A stretch of DNA of 64,000 bases, taken from NCBI RefSeq assembly GCF_038070105.1, contig NZ_JBBPBZ010000006.1, positions 91,114 to 155,113 on the forward strand, given 5' to 3'. Below are positions 1 to 9,087 of this stretch, piece after piece (position 1 is the first letter of the stretch; each line of letters starts with the position of its first letter). The stretch comes from Methylocystis sp. IM3 (GTDB taxonomy: Bacteria; Pseudomonadota; Alphaproteobacteria; Rhizobiales; Beijerinckiaceae). The notes beneath the pieces were generated by a model. The model was not told the DNA's origin. It saw only the letters and a list, made by a program, of their open reading frames with translations, and did no database searches. Position numbers and translations under genes: made by a program.

Positions 1-359
1 ACATCGCTCGAGCTATCGAGGCGGGAGATCTGATCGAGGAACATATTGCGCGGGCGCCGACAGGCGACGCGCTGAAGATGCTCCGCGAGCTGCCAGGCAT
101 CGGCCCCTGGAGCGCCAGCCTCGTCCTGTTGCGTGGCTTCGGGCGACTCGATGTGTTTCCGCCAGGTGACGTTGGCGCGGCGCGCGGTCTCGTCAGTCTC
201 CTGCGCCTGTCCGATCCGGCGTCACTCGACGGCGTCATCGAGCGCTTTGGCGATCGCCGGGGCTATCTCTATTTCTGCGCGCTTGGCGGCGCCTTGCTGG
301 CCAAGGGACTCATTCACCCCGCGCCGTCCGGAGCGCAGCGCCATGCTTCTTCTGCGTGA
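1..359 (+). CDS. DNA-3-methyladenine glycosylase II (AlkA/HhH-GPD type), C-terminal part
   Basis: The reading frame is open from base 3, so the gene starts before the window and only about 118 C-terminal residues are seen. They contain the helix-hairpin-helix LPGIGPWSA followed by a Gly/Pro-rich loop and the Asp of the LDVFPPGD segment, which matches the catalytic Asp position of HhH-GPD base-excision glycosylases. Family knowledge: such enzymes remove alkylated bases from DNA. The many internal ATG codons are not used as starts, because homology runs to the window edge. The substrate cannot be told from this part. The nearest neighbour, a DUF488 gene, points the opposite way. Confidence 0.75.
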   Translation, partial: IARAIEAGDLIEEHIARAPTGDALKMLRELPGIGPWSASLVLLRGFGRLDVFPPGDVGAARGLVSLLRLSDPASLDGVIERFGDRRGYLYFCALGGALLAKGLIHPAPSGAQRHASSA

Positions 360-556
360 AGACCCAACACAGGAGCAGACGGTCCGACGCGTTTTCCGCG
401 CTCCGGGGCGAAATCCACGGCGCAGTTTTTCGGAAGAAACAAGGCATGTTTGGTGAGTCCCAGACGTCTCGGCGCGCTCGCTTTCGCACAACAGGCTCCA
501 TGCCAGCGTCTCGGCAGCGCGGCTGCATGACTGTCCCGCTGACATTCGCGGAAGTG

Positions 557-1207
557 TTAATGCACGCCTGATCGAGTCGACCGAAGCGGGCGTGTCAGCG
601 CCGTCCTCGCGTTAGAACTTTCTGGCAAAGAGTTTTGAGCGGCAGGATAAGTTAGCGAGCCATTTGGTTGCGTTTTCGCGGCGATTGTCATGTGTGCAGG
701 TTCGATGTGGCCCGGCCCCAGAATGTGAAAAACGCTTTCGCCAGCGGCCAAGAGATAGTCTGCAATGATCCGGCGATGGCAACGCCACCAAAGCGCTTCG
801 GCGCACATGATGGCGCAAGTCCGAGCGTGACCCATCTCGCGTAACTTCGCAAGACCTAAGCGGAAGCTCTCACTCAATGCATAATCCGCATAATTACGAA
901 AGCTGCGCTCTCTCCAAAACGCGTTCGTCGCCGCCGGAACTTGATCGAGATGCGGGCGCAGGCCCCCGAGCTCAGGGATGTGTTTGTAATCGATATGGAA
1001 CCCGGAAAGCGCCTCTGGCAGCGTATCGATGTTATATTGCGGATTTCTCCGGGACCTCGGGATCGACCGAACGTCGACGACGAGCTGAATATGCGAGGGA
1101 TCAAGGAGACCTAAAAAATCCGAAAGGGACCGCGTCGAATGCCCGATCGTGAAGAACGGCGGCGCCAAGGCTAGACCTTTACCTGACAACAGCGCGTCGA
1201 ACCACAA
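557..1207 (-). CDS. DUF488 family protein
   Basis: 216 residues. The N-terminal FFTIGHSTRSLSDF and the following VVDVRSIPRSRRNPQ are the diagnostic blocks of DUF488. The later block CAEALWWRCHRRIIADYL carries the conserved Cys...CHRR pattern. The family has no settled biochemical role; members are small cytosolic proteins of about 120-200 residues. The last 40 residues are low-complexity Ser/Thr/Arg sequence beyond the family core and may be an extension caused by loss of an earlier stop. Its neighbour on the left points toward it (convergent, about 200 bp apart), so it is probably a single-gene unit. Recognition of the family is secure, function is not. Confidence 0.7.
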   Translation of the reverse strand: MWFDALLSGKGLALAPPFFTIGHSTRSLSDFLGLLDPSHIQLVVDVRSIPRSRRNPQYNIDTLPEALSGFHIDYKHIPELGGLRPHLDQVPAATNAFWRERSFRNYADYALSESFRLGLAKLREMGHARTCAIMCAEALWWRCHRRIIADYLLAAGESVFHILGPGHIEPAHMTIAAKTQPNGSLTYPAAQNSLPESSNARTALTRPLRSTRSGVH

Positions 1208-1598
1208 AATTCACGCAAGCGTGAGGTAGGCTAACTCGTCGCGCCCGCACCAATCGACGCCCCATGACGAGCAAAGGCTGTTCAACTTCAGAGGTCATGT
1301 GGATCAGACTCCGGGTCTTCTTAACGCAGAGGGAAAAGGCTTGTCGCCGCGTCGATTCTTGAAAACGAATTTCAACCGAAACTGGTTCGCATCAGAATTT
1401 TCCCGTTTTTCGCAGATACTGGTGAGTCCACCGCTCCGCATCAGGAAGTGGATGTTTTGTGGTTCAATTCGCAGCCCCTCGGAAATCACATCGGCCGCCT
1501 CATTGCTCGCATAGGCCTTATCGAATGCCGAGCCTGATGCCGTCGCCCCTGCGGGTCCTCCTTGATAACTTTGGTAGACAGCGAATTAAGTGGAAGGA
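1208..1598. other. Gap with a possible gene remnant on the minus strand
   Basis: No intact gene. On the minus strand, about 1304-1580 is open and reads like protein (AFDKAYASNEAADV followed by ISEGLRIEPQ), but no start codon or recognisable family was found and a stop closes the frame upstream. GC is lower than in the flanking genes. It is treated as a decayed or chance frame. Confidence 0.3.
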
Positions 1599-2624
1599 CT
1601 AAACGCCTCCAAGATTCTGCCGATTCCTGGCAGGGACTACAGGCCTCGCCGTTTGCCGAGTTTCACCTATGGTCCCTAGCGCTTCTGACTGTCCGCGCGG
1701 CCGGATTTTTCCTTCGTAGATTTGCTTAGCCTCATCACGCACAAGCGCGCAGAACCACTTTAGCAGGGGGTCGGTAGCCTTAATCTGAGAGGAAACGAGG
1801 GTCATCGGCAATGCTATGCTCTTAAAAGGCGGCTTCAACAGAACAAGGTCGAAATAATCGGCAAAACGGCGAGCGAAGGTGGCCGAGAGAGTCGTCACCA
1901 TATCGGTCGCAGCAACGCAGGCGAGCGCGGCTGTAAAATGCGGCGCGGTGAAGGCCATGCGGCGGGACACGCCTTTCGCGGCAAGCATGGCGTCAATTTC
2001 GGAAGTTCCATCGCCAAGCAGCGCGACGCCGACATGATCGAAGCGACCGTAATCTTCGAGTTTCCATCGGCGCTTCGCGGCCGGATGACCTCGGCGCAAA
2101 ATAAGCGCAAGTTCATCACGTGCGACGGTCTCGCTCACGGCCCCAGGCGGGAGAGGCGTGGTCGCCAATGCGAAAGCGAGATCGAGCGCGCCGCGCTCCA
2201 ATCGCTTGAGAACGTCGCCGTAGGGCTCGAAACAAAGATCGACCAGGGGGGCCTCGCGCGACAGACGGCTCATGATCGCTGGGCCGAGCAAGATCGACTG
2301 ATTATCGGCTGCGGCGACGCGCAAAACTCGGCGCTCTTTTGTGGGATCGAATGGCGTCGGATTAAATACCGGCTTCAGGGCATCGAGCGCTGCGATGACG
2401 TGCGGCGCCAGCGCTTGCGCTTTCGGAGTCAACGCAAAGCCTTCGCGCGTACGAACGAGGAGCCGGTCCCCGAGCAGATCCCGCAACCGCGCGAGCGCGC
2501 GACTCATAGCGGGCTGGCTGAGCCCGACGTCTTCGGCGGCGCGCGTGACGCTGCGCCGCCACAGCAAGGCGTGGAGCGCGGGTAAAAGATTAAGATCGAC
2601 GCCGGCCAAATTCGTTTCGCGCAT
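1599..2624 (-). CDS. LysR-family transcriptional regulator
   Basis: 341 residues from the chosen ATG. The winged helix-turn-helix is at about residues 5-65 (VDLNLLPALHALL...SVTRAAEDVGLSQPAMSRALARLRDLLGD), followed by the two-lobed periplasmic-binding-like effector domain. The N-terminal signature resembles the NodD/PcpR branch of LysR proteins. The ATG at 2624 is preferred to the one at 2636 because the family normally has only a few residues before the HTH. It is divergent from the SDR/FMN reductase pair that starts at 2832, the usual LysR arrangement, so those genes are its probable targets. The C-terminal 40 residues are unordered and beyond the normal family length. Confidence 0.88.
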   Translation of the reverse strand: MRETNLAGVDLNLLPALHALLWRRSVTRAAEDVGLSQPAMSRALARLRDLLGDRLLVRTREGFALTPKAQALAPHVIAALDALKPVFNPTPFDPTKERRVLRVAAADNQSILLGPAIMSRLSREAPLVDLCFEPYGDVLKRLERGALDLAFALATTPLPPGAVSETVARDELALILRRGHPAAKRRWKLEDYGRFDHVGVALLGDGTSEIDAMLAAKGVSRRMAFTAPHFTAALACVAATDMVTTLSATFARRFADYFDLVLLKPPFKSIALPMTLVSSQIKATDPLLKWFCALVRDEAKQIYEGKIRPRGQSEALGTIGETRQTARPVVPARNRQNLGGV

Positions 2625-2641
2625 AGTGCAGATCATAACAA

Positions 2642-2658
2642 TGCATTTTGGATATGCA
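2642..2658. promoter_or_regulatory. Candidate LysR operator
   Basis: A perfect 5-bp inverted repeat, TGCAT and ATGCA, separated by TTTGGAT. It lies 18 bp before the LysR start and in the divergent region shared with the SDR gene. AT-rich dyads in this position are typical LysR binding sites; binding itself is inferred. Confidence 0.45.
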
Positions 2659-2831
2659 AGGCGCGGCGATACGCTCGCACAACATCTCGATGGAGAAGAG
2701 AGCTACCGCCGCCGCTCCGATTTGAGTTTTTACCGGGCCGAAGAGCTCACCATTGGTAGGCGCGGAGACCCAGCCTCGCCCACGAGGGAGCGCGCGCCAC
2801 GCTAATATCGTAAGGCTGAAAGTAGAGGCAG

Positions 2832-3770
2832 ATGAGCACTGATATTACTATCTTTGGCTTCGGCCCGGTCGGAAGGGAGACGACGCGGCGGCTTCTCGCG
2901 CAAGGGGTCTCCGTTCGCGTTGCGCAGCGCCACGCCCCGCCTGATCTACCCCAAGGCGCCAGTTTCATGGTTTGCGACGTCCTCGACGCCGAAGCTGTGG
3001 GACGGGCGACAAAAGGCGCGCAGCAAATCGTCGTCGCGGTGGGATTTCCCTACGACGGGGATTTCTGGCGTATTGCCTGGCCACGGGCAATGACCAATTT
3101 TATCACAGCTTGCGAGGGGACGCGGGCGCGTATGGTTTTTGTCGATAATCTTTACATGTATGGTCCACAAGACGAGCCCTTGCGGGAGGATATGCCCCTT
3201 GTTCCTTTCGGCGTGAAGCCGGCCGTTCGCGTCGAGGCGACCCGCATCTGGATGGCGGCGGCGGAAGCCGGACGAACTCGGGTAGCGGCTTTACGCGCCT
3301 CAGATTTTTATGGACCCGGCGTCTCTTTATCTCATTTGGGCGCGAACGCCTTCGGCGCAATCGCGGAAAGGAAGCGCGCCTTTTTGCTGGCGCCGCCAGA
3401 CACGCAGCATGATTTTGCTTATGTCCCGGATGTCGCACGTGGCGTCGTCACCCTGCTCGATGCGCCGGACGACGATTACGGCCACGCTTGGCATCTCCCC
3501 TGCGCGCCAACACGCACGCCCCGCGAGATTCTCTCCCTCGGCGCCCACGCGCTCGGTAGCGCGCCGAGCATTTTTGCTTTGCCGCTGGCACTCCTGCCAG
3601 TCCTTGGGCTGGGTTCCCCGCTACTGCGCGAAATGGCCGAGATGCGTTTTCTTTGGGATCGTCCCTATCGGGTCGATGCGCGCAAGTTCTCGTCTCGCTT
3701 TTGGTCCGACCCGACGCCGCTGGAGGTCGGAGCCGCCGCCACGACTCGAGCTTTTGCAAGTGACGCATAG
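2832..3770 (+). CDS. NAD(P)-dependent epimerase/dehydratase-like protein (extended/atypical SDR)
   Basis: 312 residues with a Rossmann fold at the N-terminus (ITIFGFGPVGRETTRRLL, a GxGxxG-type loop at about residues 8-13). The middle has VFVDNLYMYGP, in the place of the SDR active-site segment, and RASDFYGPG, a hallmark of NAD-dependent epimerases. The canonical YxxxK pair is not clear; LYMYG is followed by a more distant basic residue, as in several nucleoside-sugar-epimerase-like proteins of unknown substrate. A GAGG ribosome site precedes the ATG. The FMN reductase starts 8 bp downstream, so the two are co-transcribed, probably under the divergent LysR regulator. Substrate unknown. Confidence 0.8.
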   Translation: MSTDITIFGFGPVGRETTRRLLAQGVSVRVAQRHAPPDLPQGASFMVCDVLDAEAVGRATKGAQQIVVAVGFPYDGDFWRIAWPRAMTNFITACEGTRARMVFVDNLYMYGPQDEPLREDMPLVPFGVKPAVRVEATRIWMAAAEAGRTRVAALRASDFYGPGVSLSHLGANAFGAIAERKRAFLLAPPDTQHDFAYVPDVARGVVTLLDAPDDDYGHAWHLPCAPTRTPREILSLGAHALGSAPSIFALPLALLPVLGLGSPLLREMAEMRFLWDRPYRVDARKFSSRFWSDPTPLEVGAAATTRAFASDA

Positions 3771-3778
3771 AGGCGGCG

Positions 3779-4324
3779 ATGCGCTTACTAGCGATTTCTG
3801 GCAGTTTGCGATGCGCTTCCACAAATACGGCGACGCTAAAGGCAATGGCGTTGCTTGCGCCGCCCGGCGTCCACTTTGTTCTCTACGATCGGCTTGCAAG
3901 CTTGCCCCATTTCAATCCGGATCTCGATCGCGCCGATGCTCCCCATCTTCTTCCCCGCGAAGTTGGCGAGCTACGCGAAAACGTCCGTAGAAGCGACGGC
4001 GTGGTCATCTGCTCGCCGGAATACGCGCATGGCGTTCCGGGCTCCTTGAAAAACGCGCTCGACTGGCTCGTCGGCAGCATTGAATTTCCCCAAAAGCCCG
4101 TGGCGCTGATCAACACCTCTCCGCGCGCGGTCCATGCAGACGCCCAACTTCGCGAAACCCTCGCCACAATGTCCGCCAGCCTCATTGAGGCGGCGTCCCT
4201 CACTGTCCCAATTGAAGGAAAAGCAAGAGACCGGGACACGCATGCCATCGTATCTGATTTGGCGTTGTCCGAGAAGTTAGGTGCAGCCTTGTTAACTATC
4301 CTCGCCGCAATTCAACGCGCCTGA
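3779..4324 (+). CDS. NADPH-dependent FMN reductase family protein
   Basis: 181 residues with a flavodoxin-like fold. The N-terminal SGSLRCASTN is the FMN phosphate-binding loop of the family, and SPEYAHGVPGSLKNALDWL is the second signature, which surrounds the isoalloxazine and the dimer contact. Family members (ChrR, azoreductase and SsuE relatives) reduce flavin, quinones, chromate or azo dyes with NAD(P)H in the cytosol. It lies 8 bp after the SDR gene and shares its transcript. The precise electron acceptor cannot be deduced. Confidence 0.88.
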   Translation: MRLLAISGSLRCASTNTATLKAMALLAPPGVHFVLYDRLASLPHFNPDLDRADAPHLLPREVGELRENVRRSDGVVICSPEYAHGVPGSLKNALDWLVGSIEFPQKPVALINTSPRAVHADAQLRETLATMSASLIEAASLTVPIEGKARDRDTHAIVSDLALSEKLGAALLTILAAIQRA

Positions 4325-4967
4325 TTATTGAGGGGCGTGGGCGCTTGCGACTCCAATGCCGTTTGGGGCGATGCGCCGTTCGGGCGCGCGACCTGCGCCA
4401 CGCGGCCAGCAGCGCGAGGCCGCTTTGATTGAGATCCGCGTTCCAACCTCGCGGTCGGAAGATCGAAGGCTTCTCGCATGTGGATCGGGATGAGGACAAG
4501 CCGCTTAGAGTGGAACATTCACATTCGCATATGTCGCTGGAACATGGTGCACGCGGCAGAGCTTGCCATGCCAACTACGAAGCGCAATAACCATCCGGCT
4601 GATTGTCGCCTCTTTATCAGCTTAATCGGCCTGAGCGCGCTGGCCCGCGCTCAGGTCGAATGGCATATCAAGCTCTATGCGAACCGTGCGACGCATGCGC
4701 GCCTTTGCGGCCCACTTCTGATGCAAGAGCGTGGTTCTTGGCAAAGCTCCGTTTAAGTCGGGTCGACACTTTGTCCGCCCTTTCGCCTAAGACTCGCGGC
4801 CTCCGGCCGCGAAAAGCCAGGCCTCTTGACGGTCATTGAATCGCGGAAACGCCCAAACGATCTTTCCACCGCGCCCCGATAGGCCGAGCCAGCGACGATG
4901 GCCGGCAGCAAAACGCGCAAATGCTCAGCGCTCGCGTTTCCACCGCAGTCCCCACTTCAAATTGCTC
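4325..4967. other. Intergenic region, no supported gene
   Basis: Short frames exist on both strands but none shows a recognised family. One plus-strand frame ending near 4590 (KIEGFSHVDRDEDKPLRVEH, His-rich afterwards) looks protein-like but has no plausible start. It may be the tail of a lost gene. Confidence 0.3.
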
Positions 4968-4996
4968 TTGACGTCATTACATAGGCGTCCTATGCA
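4968..4996 (+). promoter_or_regulatory. Sigma70-type promoter of the MarR gene (possibly leaderless)
   Basis: TTGACG at 4968-4973 and TATGCA at 4991-4996 are separated by exactly 17 bp. A start site about 7 bp after the -10 falls on the ATG at 5003, so the transcript would have almost no leader. This agrees with the absence of a well-spaced Shine-Dalgarno sequence. Confidence 0.6.
4980..4994. promoter_or_regulatory. MarR operator candidate
   Basis: Perfect inverted repeat CATAGG-CGT-CCTATG. It lies between the -35 and the start codon and overlaps the -10 element, so a bound dimer would block RNA polymerase. This is the normal geometry of MarR autorepression. Confidence 0.6.
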
Positions 4997-5002
4997 TAAG
5001 GT

Positions 5003-5755
5003 ATGACCTCAGTTCCGCCAGAGCCCCAAATAACCCGCCGGATTCGCGACGGTCTCGATCGCATCTGCGCCGTCATGCGCGCGGATCAATGGGCGATCGC
5101 CGGGACAGCCGGGCTTAATCCGACGCAGGCCCATGTGCTGACCTATATCGCCGGCCGCGCGGAAAAAGGCGTGCGCGTGGGGGCAATCGCCGCGCAGCTC
5201 GGCGTGTCTCAGCCTACGGCAACGGACTCGGTCGCGGCTCTCGTTCGCAAGGGCCTGCTGACAAAGGCGCCCGATCCAGAGGACGCCCGCGCCGTAGCCA
5301 TGCGCATCACCCAAGCCGGGCGCGACATCGTCCGAGGGATCGGTCTCGTCATAACCGCGACCGAGCGCGCGCTTGAAACATTGTCAGATCAGGAACAAAC
5401 CGAGTTACTGCAACTGGTCATCAAAACGATCCGCGCGCTTCAAATCGCCGGCGCGCTTTCGCCCCAACGCATGTGCGTCACCTGCCGGTATTTCCGCCCC
5501 AACGTCCATAACGAATCAAAGACGCCGCACCATTGCGATTATGTCGGGGCGGCTTTCGGAACCCAGAGTCTGCGTCTCGATTGCAGCGACCATGAAGCGC
5601 TATCGCCATCCGACGAGGCGGTTCTCTGGAGAAGCTTCACGACGACGTTCCCTGAACTTAACACGGGATACGACGCAATGGATATTGCGTCCCGCTCAGA
5701 TCTTCGGCCGCTCGAAGAGAGTCGCCTGTCCCCAAGAGGCGAGGCACGCAAATAG
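5003..5755 (+). CDS. MarR-family regulator with a C-terminal Cys/His module
   Basis: 250 residues, about 100 more than a usual MarR protein. Residues 1-150 form the winged-helix dimer (GVRVGAIAAQLGVSQPTATDSVAALVRKGLL, then the wing segment DPEDARAV). The extra C-terminal part has CVTC, then HHC about 24 residues later, then CSDH about 15 residues after that. This spacing suggests a bound metal or iron-sulfur centre that could sense redox state, oxygen or metals; the ligand is inferred. A palindrome overlaps its own promoter, so it is probably self-repressed. The small thioredoxin-fold gene begins 12 bp downstream and belongs to the same transcript. Confidence 0.85.
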   Translation: MTSVPPEPQITRRIRDGLDRICAVMRADQWAIAGTAGLNPTQAHVLTYIAGRAEKGVRVGAIAAQLGVSQPTATDSVAALVRKGLLTKAPDPEDARAVAMRITQAGRDIVRGIGLVITATERALETLSDQEQTELLQLVIKTIRALQIAGALSPQRMCVTCRYFRPNVHNESKTPHHCDYVGAAFGTQSLRLDCSDHEALSPSDEAVLWRSFTTTFPELNTGYDAMDIASRSDLRPLEESRLSPRGEARK

Positions 5756-5767
5756 GACTGAAGCGCC

Positions 5768-6004
5768 ATGACCCGCAAAGCAATTTTCTATCACGCTGGC
5801 TGCCCGGTCTGTGTCGATGCTGAGCGTCAGTTCGCCGAGAAGCTCGATCCGAAGCAATACGAGATTGAGATCGTGCATCTCGGCCAGGCGAAGAACCGGA
5901 TAGCCGAGGCCGAAGCGGCAGGCGTGAAATCAGTGCCGGCCTTCGTCATCGACGGTCAGGCGTATCACATCAATTTCGGAGCCGATCTCACCGCCCTGAA
6001 ATAG
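5768..6004 (+). CDS. Small glutaredoxin/thioredoxin-fold protein with CPVC active site
   Basis: 78 residues. The N-terminal segment KAIFYHAGCPVCVDAERQF has the CxxC redox motif at the start of the first helix, and KSVPAFVIDGQ supplies the cis-proline that faces the active site in thioredoxin folds. No signal peptide, so the protein is cytosolic. An AGGAC ribosome site lies about 9 bp before the ATG. It follows the Cys-containing MarR gene directly. A model in which this protein sets or reports the thiol/metal state of the regulator is an inference from context. Confidence 0.75.
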   Translation: MTRKAIFYHAGCPVCVDAERQFAEKLDPKQYEIEIVHLGQAKNRIAEAEAAGVKSVPAFVIDGQAYHINFGADLTALK

Positions 6005-6005
6005 C

Positions 6006-6036
6006 GCCCGCCCGCCTGCTATCGCGCGCGGGCCTT
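6006..6036 (+). terminator. GC-rich hairpin after the MarR/thioredoxin operon
   Basis: GCCCGC (6006-6011) can pair with GCGGGC (6028-6033), followed by only a short pyrimidine run (CTTCCT). It sits right after the last stop codon, so it may end the transcript, but the lack of a U tract makes it weak. Confidence 0.35.
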
Positions 6037-6556
6037 CCTCAATGGCCCGCGTCGCAGCGCCGGAAATCGTCAAGATCAACTACACCCAAAGATTTTCAGC
6101 ATCGAGCTCACCTTTAACGAGGGTTGAGACAAACCTGACACTATTAAAGTTGGTTTCAAAATTCTACCTCGTCGCGAAGCCTTCGGATTCAGGCGCTCAC
6201 GAGAAACGGTCTAACGCTCAATTACCCTTCCCAGGCTCAGCGACGCAGATGATTGCTGCATCTCTTTCGCTGAATTGTAGTAGCGACCGACTTTATCCCC
6301 TCGATCTGCACCAAGCTCCGCTATCAACACGCCTGTGATGAGCAGGTAACGAAAAGCCATGAACAACAACAAATAGTAAAAAAATATCTGCTGGTATCAC
6401 AAATTAGAATCCTCGTGGATCGATGATCGGACCGAAATCTTCGATACAATTCTGACAGTCGCACCCTCCGCCGCTATTTGACTTTCAAATAAGGGCGAAG
6501 ATTCACAGGTCGAGCAGGCCAAATTCTGGTTTGGCTGCGTAGCACGCGGACATCAG
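6037..6556. other. AT-richer intergenic region upstream of carbonic anhydrase
   Basis: No gene supported. GC is visibly lower than in the genes around it and there are A/T runs near 6360-6400. It probably holds the promoter and leader of the carbonic anhydrase/SulP operon. A plus-strand frame at 6042-6338 has no recognised family. Confidence 0.4.
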
Positions 6557-7213
6557 ATGAGATCGCATGAGAAACTCCTCCTTGAAAACAAGGCTTGGGC
6601 CGAAGAGACAACACGCCGCAAGCCCGAATTTTTCGAACAACTCGCGCACGGCCAGCAACCAGAATTCCTCTGGATCGGTTGCGCGGACAGCCGCGTCCCG
6701 GCGGATATTATCGTCAATGCTGAACCCGGCCTGATTTTCGCACATCGCAATATCGCCAACCAAGTCGTCGCCACCGACCTCAATTGCCTCGGCGTCGTGC
6801 AATATGCCGTTCAAGTTCTGAAGGTGAAGCACATTATCGTCTGCGGCCATTACAATTGTGGCGGCGTGAAAGCGGCTTTGTCACGTCAGCGGTCGGATTT
6901 CACGCTGCTGAACAAATGGCTGCTGCACGTGAAAGATGTTTATCGCCTCCATCGCAACGAACTCGACGCCATCAATTGCATCGACGCCAAGACCAACCGC
7001 CTCGTCGAGCTCAACGTCATCGAGCAAGTCAACAACCTCGCCTTCTCATCGATCGTTCAGAATGCCTGGCGAAGTGAGCAACGCCCAATGATTCATGGAT
7101 GGGTTTATGCGCTCGACGACGGCCTTTTGAAGCAGCTCATCACGCTGGGTCCCGAGAGCACGATGGACCCGATCTACCGGTGGGACGATGAGCCCGCAGA
7201 GCAGGCGTACTAA
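6557..7213 (+). CDS. can: Beta-class carbonic anhydrase
   Basis: 218 residues. The zinc ligands and catalytic dyad are complete: Cys42, Asp44 and Arg46 in CADSR, and His98 and Cys101 in GHYNCGG. Length matches the Can/CynT type. The enzyme interconverts CO2 and bicarbonate in the cytosol. The SulP-family transporter starts 27 bp downstream, so the pair probably supplies and traps inorganic carbon or bicarbonate for carboxylases. No ideal ribosome site is seen before the ATG at 6557. It is preferred because MRSHEKLLLENKAWAEE aligns with the usual N-terminal arm. Confidence 0.95.
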   Translation: MRSHEKLLLENKAWAEETTRRKPEFFEQLAHGQQPEFLWIGCADSRVPADIIVNAEPGLIFAHRNIANQVVATDLNCLGVVQYAVQVLKVKHIIVCGHYNCGGVKAALSRQRSDFTLLNKWLLHVKDVYRLHRNELDAINCIDAKTNRLVELNVIEQVNNLAFSSIVQNAWRSEQRPMIHGWVYALDDGLLKQLITLGPESTMDPIYRWDDEPAEQAY

Positions 7214-7240
7214 AAGCTTCAAGAGGAGGCACCGAACGTC

Positions 7241-8803
7241 ATGCGCAAGCATCTCGATTATTACACGCGTTATCTGGACCACGATATCCCCGCGGGGGTC
7301 GTCGTGTTTCTTGTGGCCCTGCCGCTCTGTCTTGGAATCGCGGTCGCCTCCGGGGCTCCACCTTTTTCCGGCGTCATCGCTGGCATTGTCGGCGGTCTCG
7401 TCGTTTCCGTCGTCAGTGGCTCACAACTGAGCGTTTCCGGCCCGGCGGCCGGCCTTACTGTCATTGTCGCCGCGGCGGTGGAGAAATTCGGCCTCAGCGG
7501 CGCCGTCCTGGCAGTCGCGCTCTCCGGCCTCTTTCAGATCGGCATGGGCTATGCCCGCGCGGGCGTGATCGGCGCCTATTTTCCATCCGCCGTCATCAAG
7601 GGCATGCTGGCCGCAATCGGCCTGATCCTGATCGTAAAGCAGTTGCCGCATGCGATCGGCTATGACGCGGAGGCCGACAGCGATCTGTCCTTCCTCGAAA
7701 ACGGCGCCAATGGGACGTTTTCCTTTGTCTGGTCGTCGCTGAACTCCATCTCGCCCGGATCCACAATCGTCTCCTTGGTCTCGCTCGCAATCTTGCTTCT
7801 GTGGGACACCGACAGGATACGGGGAAACCGAATCCTCGCGCTTGTGCCGGGCCCGCTGGTCGCCGTGTTCTTTGGCATTCTCTTCAACCTGGCCGCGCAG
7901 GCCGTGGCGCCTTTCTTCGCGATTTCCCCACAGCATCTCGTGACGCTGCCGCAAATCTTCGGCGCCCGCCAGTTCGCGGGACAAATCCACTTGCCAGATT
8001 TTGGATTGCTGACCGACTACCATATCTACGTGACGGCGGCGACTCTTGCGCTTGTCGGCAGTCTTGAAACCCTGCTCAGTCTCGAGGCCGTCGACAAGCT
8101 CGATCCACTCAAGCGCACAGCCCCCACCAATCAGGAGCTCAAGGCGCAAGGCGTCGGCAATTTCGTGAGCGGTATGATGGGCGGGCTACCCATCACAGCG
8201 GTAATCGTGCGCAGCTCCGCCAGCATCAACGCCGGGGCGCACACCAAGGTCGCTTGCATTGTGCATGGCGTGCTTCTGCTGTTGAGCGTCATGTTCCTCG
8301 CCAGTGTGCTGAACATGATCCCGCTCGCTTGCCTTGCGGCAGTGCTTCTGCTCACCGGCTACAAGCTGGCCAAGCCAAAACTCGTGGCTGAACAATTCGA
8401 AAAGGGATTCGAGCAGTTCGCGCCTTTCGCAGTCACGATCGCGGCCATCCTTCTGACTGATCTTCTCAAGGGGATGGCGATCGGCATGGCGGTTGGTCTT
8501 TTCTTCGTGCTTCGCACCAATTACCACTCAGCGTTCACGCTTACCCGCGACGGAAATCATTACCTGTTGCGGCTGCAGAAAGATGTCTCGTTCCTCAACA
8601 AGGCGCCTCTCCGCAACATTCTCGAGGAGATAGAGGGAGACAGTTTCGTCGTGATCGACGGAACCCGGGCGACTTTTATTGATCGCGACATCATGGAAAC
8701 CCTCGAGGATTTCATGAAAGCCGCAGGCGACAGCAACATCCGCGTCATTTTGAAGGACCTCCCGAGAGTCGAGAAGAGCGCGGCGCTGGCGGTGGTCGCT
8801 TGA
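7241..8803 (+). CDS. SulP-family inorganic anion transporter (bicarbonate-type candidate)
   Basis: 520 residues. About a dozen hydrophobic segments fill residues 15-420, starting with the SulP motif DIPAGVVVFLVALPLCLGIAVASG. The C-terminal 100 residues are soluble and form a STAS-like domain (VIDGTRATFIDRD). SulP proteins move sulfate, bicarbonate or other oxyanions; BicA is the bicarbonate example. The bicarbonate role is inferred from the adjacent carbonic anhydrase and the PII-like remnant further on. A strong ribosome site (AAGAGGAGG) lies upstream of the ATG. No terminator was seen between this gene and the PII-like remnant that comes toward it. Confidence 0.9.
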   Translation: MRKHLDYYTRYLDHDIPAGVVVFLVALPLCLGIAVASGAPPFSGVIAGIVGGLVVSVVSGSQLSVSGPAAGLTVIVAAAVEKFGLSGAVLAVALSGLFQIGMGYARAGVIGAYFPSAVIKGMLAAIGLILIVKQLPHAIGYDAEADSDLSFLENGANGTFSFVWSSLNSISPGSTIVSLVSLAILLLWDTDRIRGNRILALVPGPLVAVFFGILFNLAAQAVAPFFAISPQHLVTLPQIFGARQFAGQIHLPDFGLLTDYHIYVTAATLALVGSLETLLSLEAVDKLDPLKRTAPTNQELKAQGVGNFVSGMMGGLPITAVIVRSSASINAGAHTKVACIVHGVLLLLSVMFLASVLNMIPLACLAAVLLLTGYKLAKPKLVAEQFEKGFEQFAPFAVTIAAILLTDLLKGMAIGMAVGLFFVLRTNYHSAFTLTRDGNHYLLRLQKDVSFLNKAPLRNILEEIEGDSFVVIDGTRATFIDRDIMETLEDFMKAAGDSNIRVILKDLPRVEKSAALAVVA

Positions 8804-9087
8804 ATCTGGTTGCACTGCTGCGAAATCTTCAATGCGTCGCCACATATCCACGCGCTGTAGCGGGACGAGAGGAGCGCGCATTTTGCAACCTCCATCGGAA
8901 AGGGACTGCCACGAGCAAGGCCACGGGCCTCGGTGTTGTGGCGGTTCCGCCGTTTCCTATATTTAGGAAGCAAGGACGCGGGATGTCACTGAAGAGGCAA
9001 CACACGGGTCGCAACCCGCACGAAAATCTTTACCAGCTTCTTACCGCAAGGACATCACATGCGACCCTGCTATGGCTCGGCTTGTGA

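Noticed and set aside
6042..6338. 98-codon plus-strand frame after the thioredoxin-fold gene
   Set aside because: No ribosome site, no family, and composition of intergenic DNA.
7421..8149. 242-codon minus-strand frame opposite the SulP gene
   Set aside because: The transporter has typical membrane helices and motifs; the minus frame has no hydrophobic or domain pattern.
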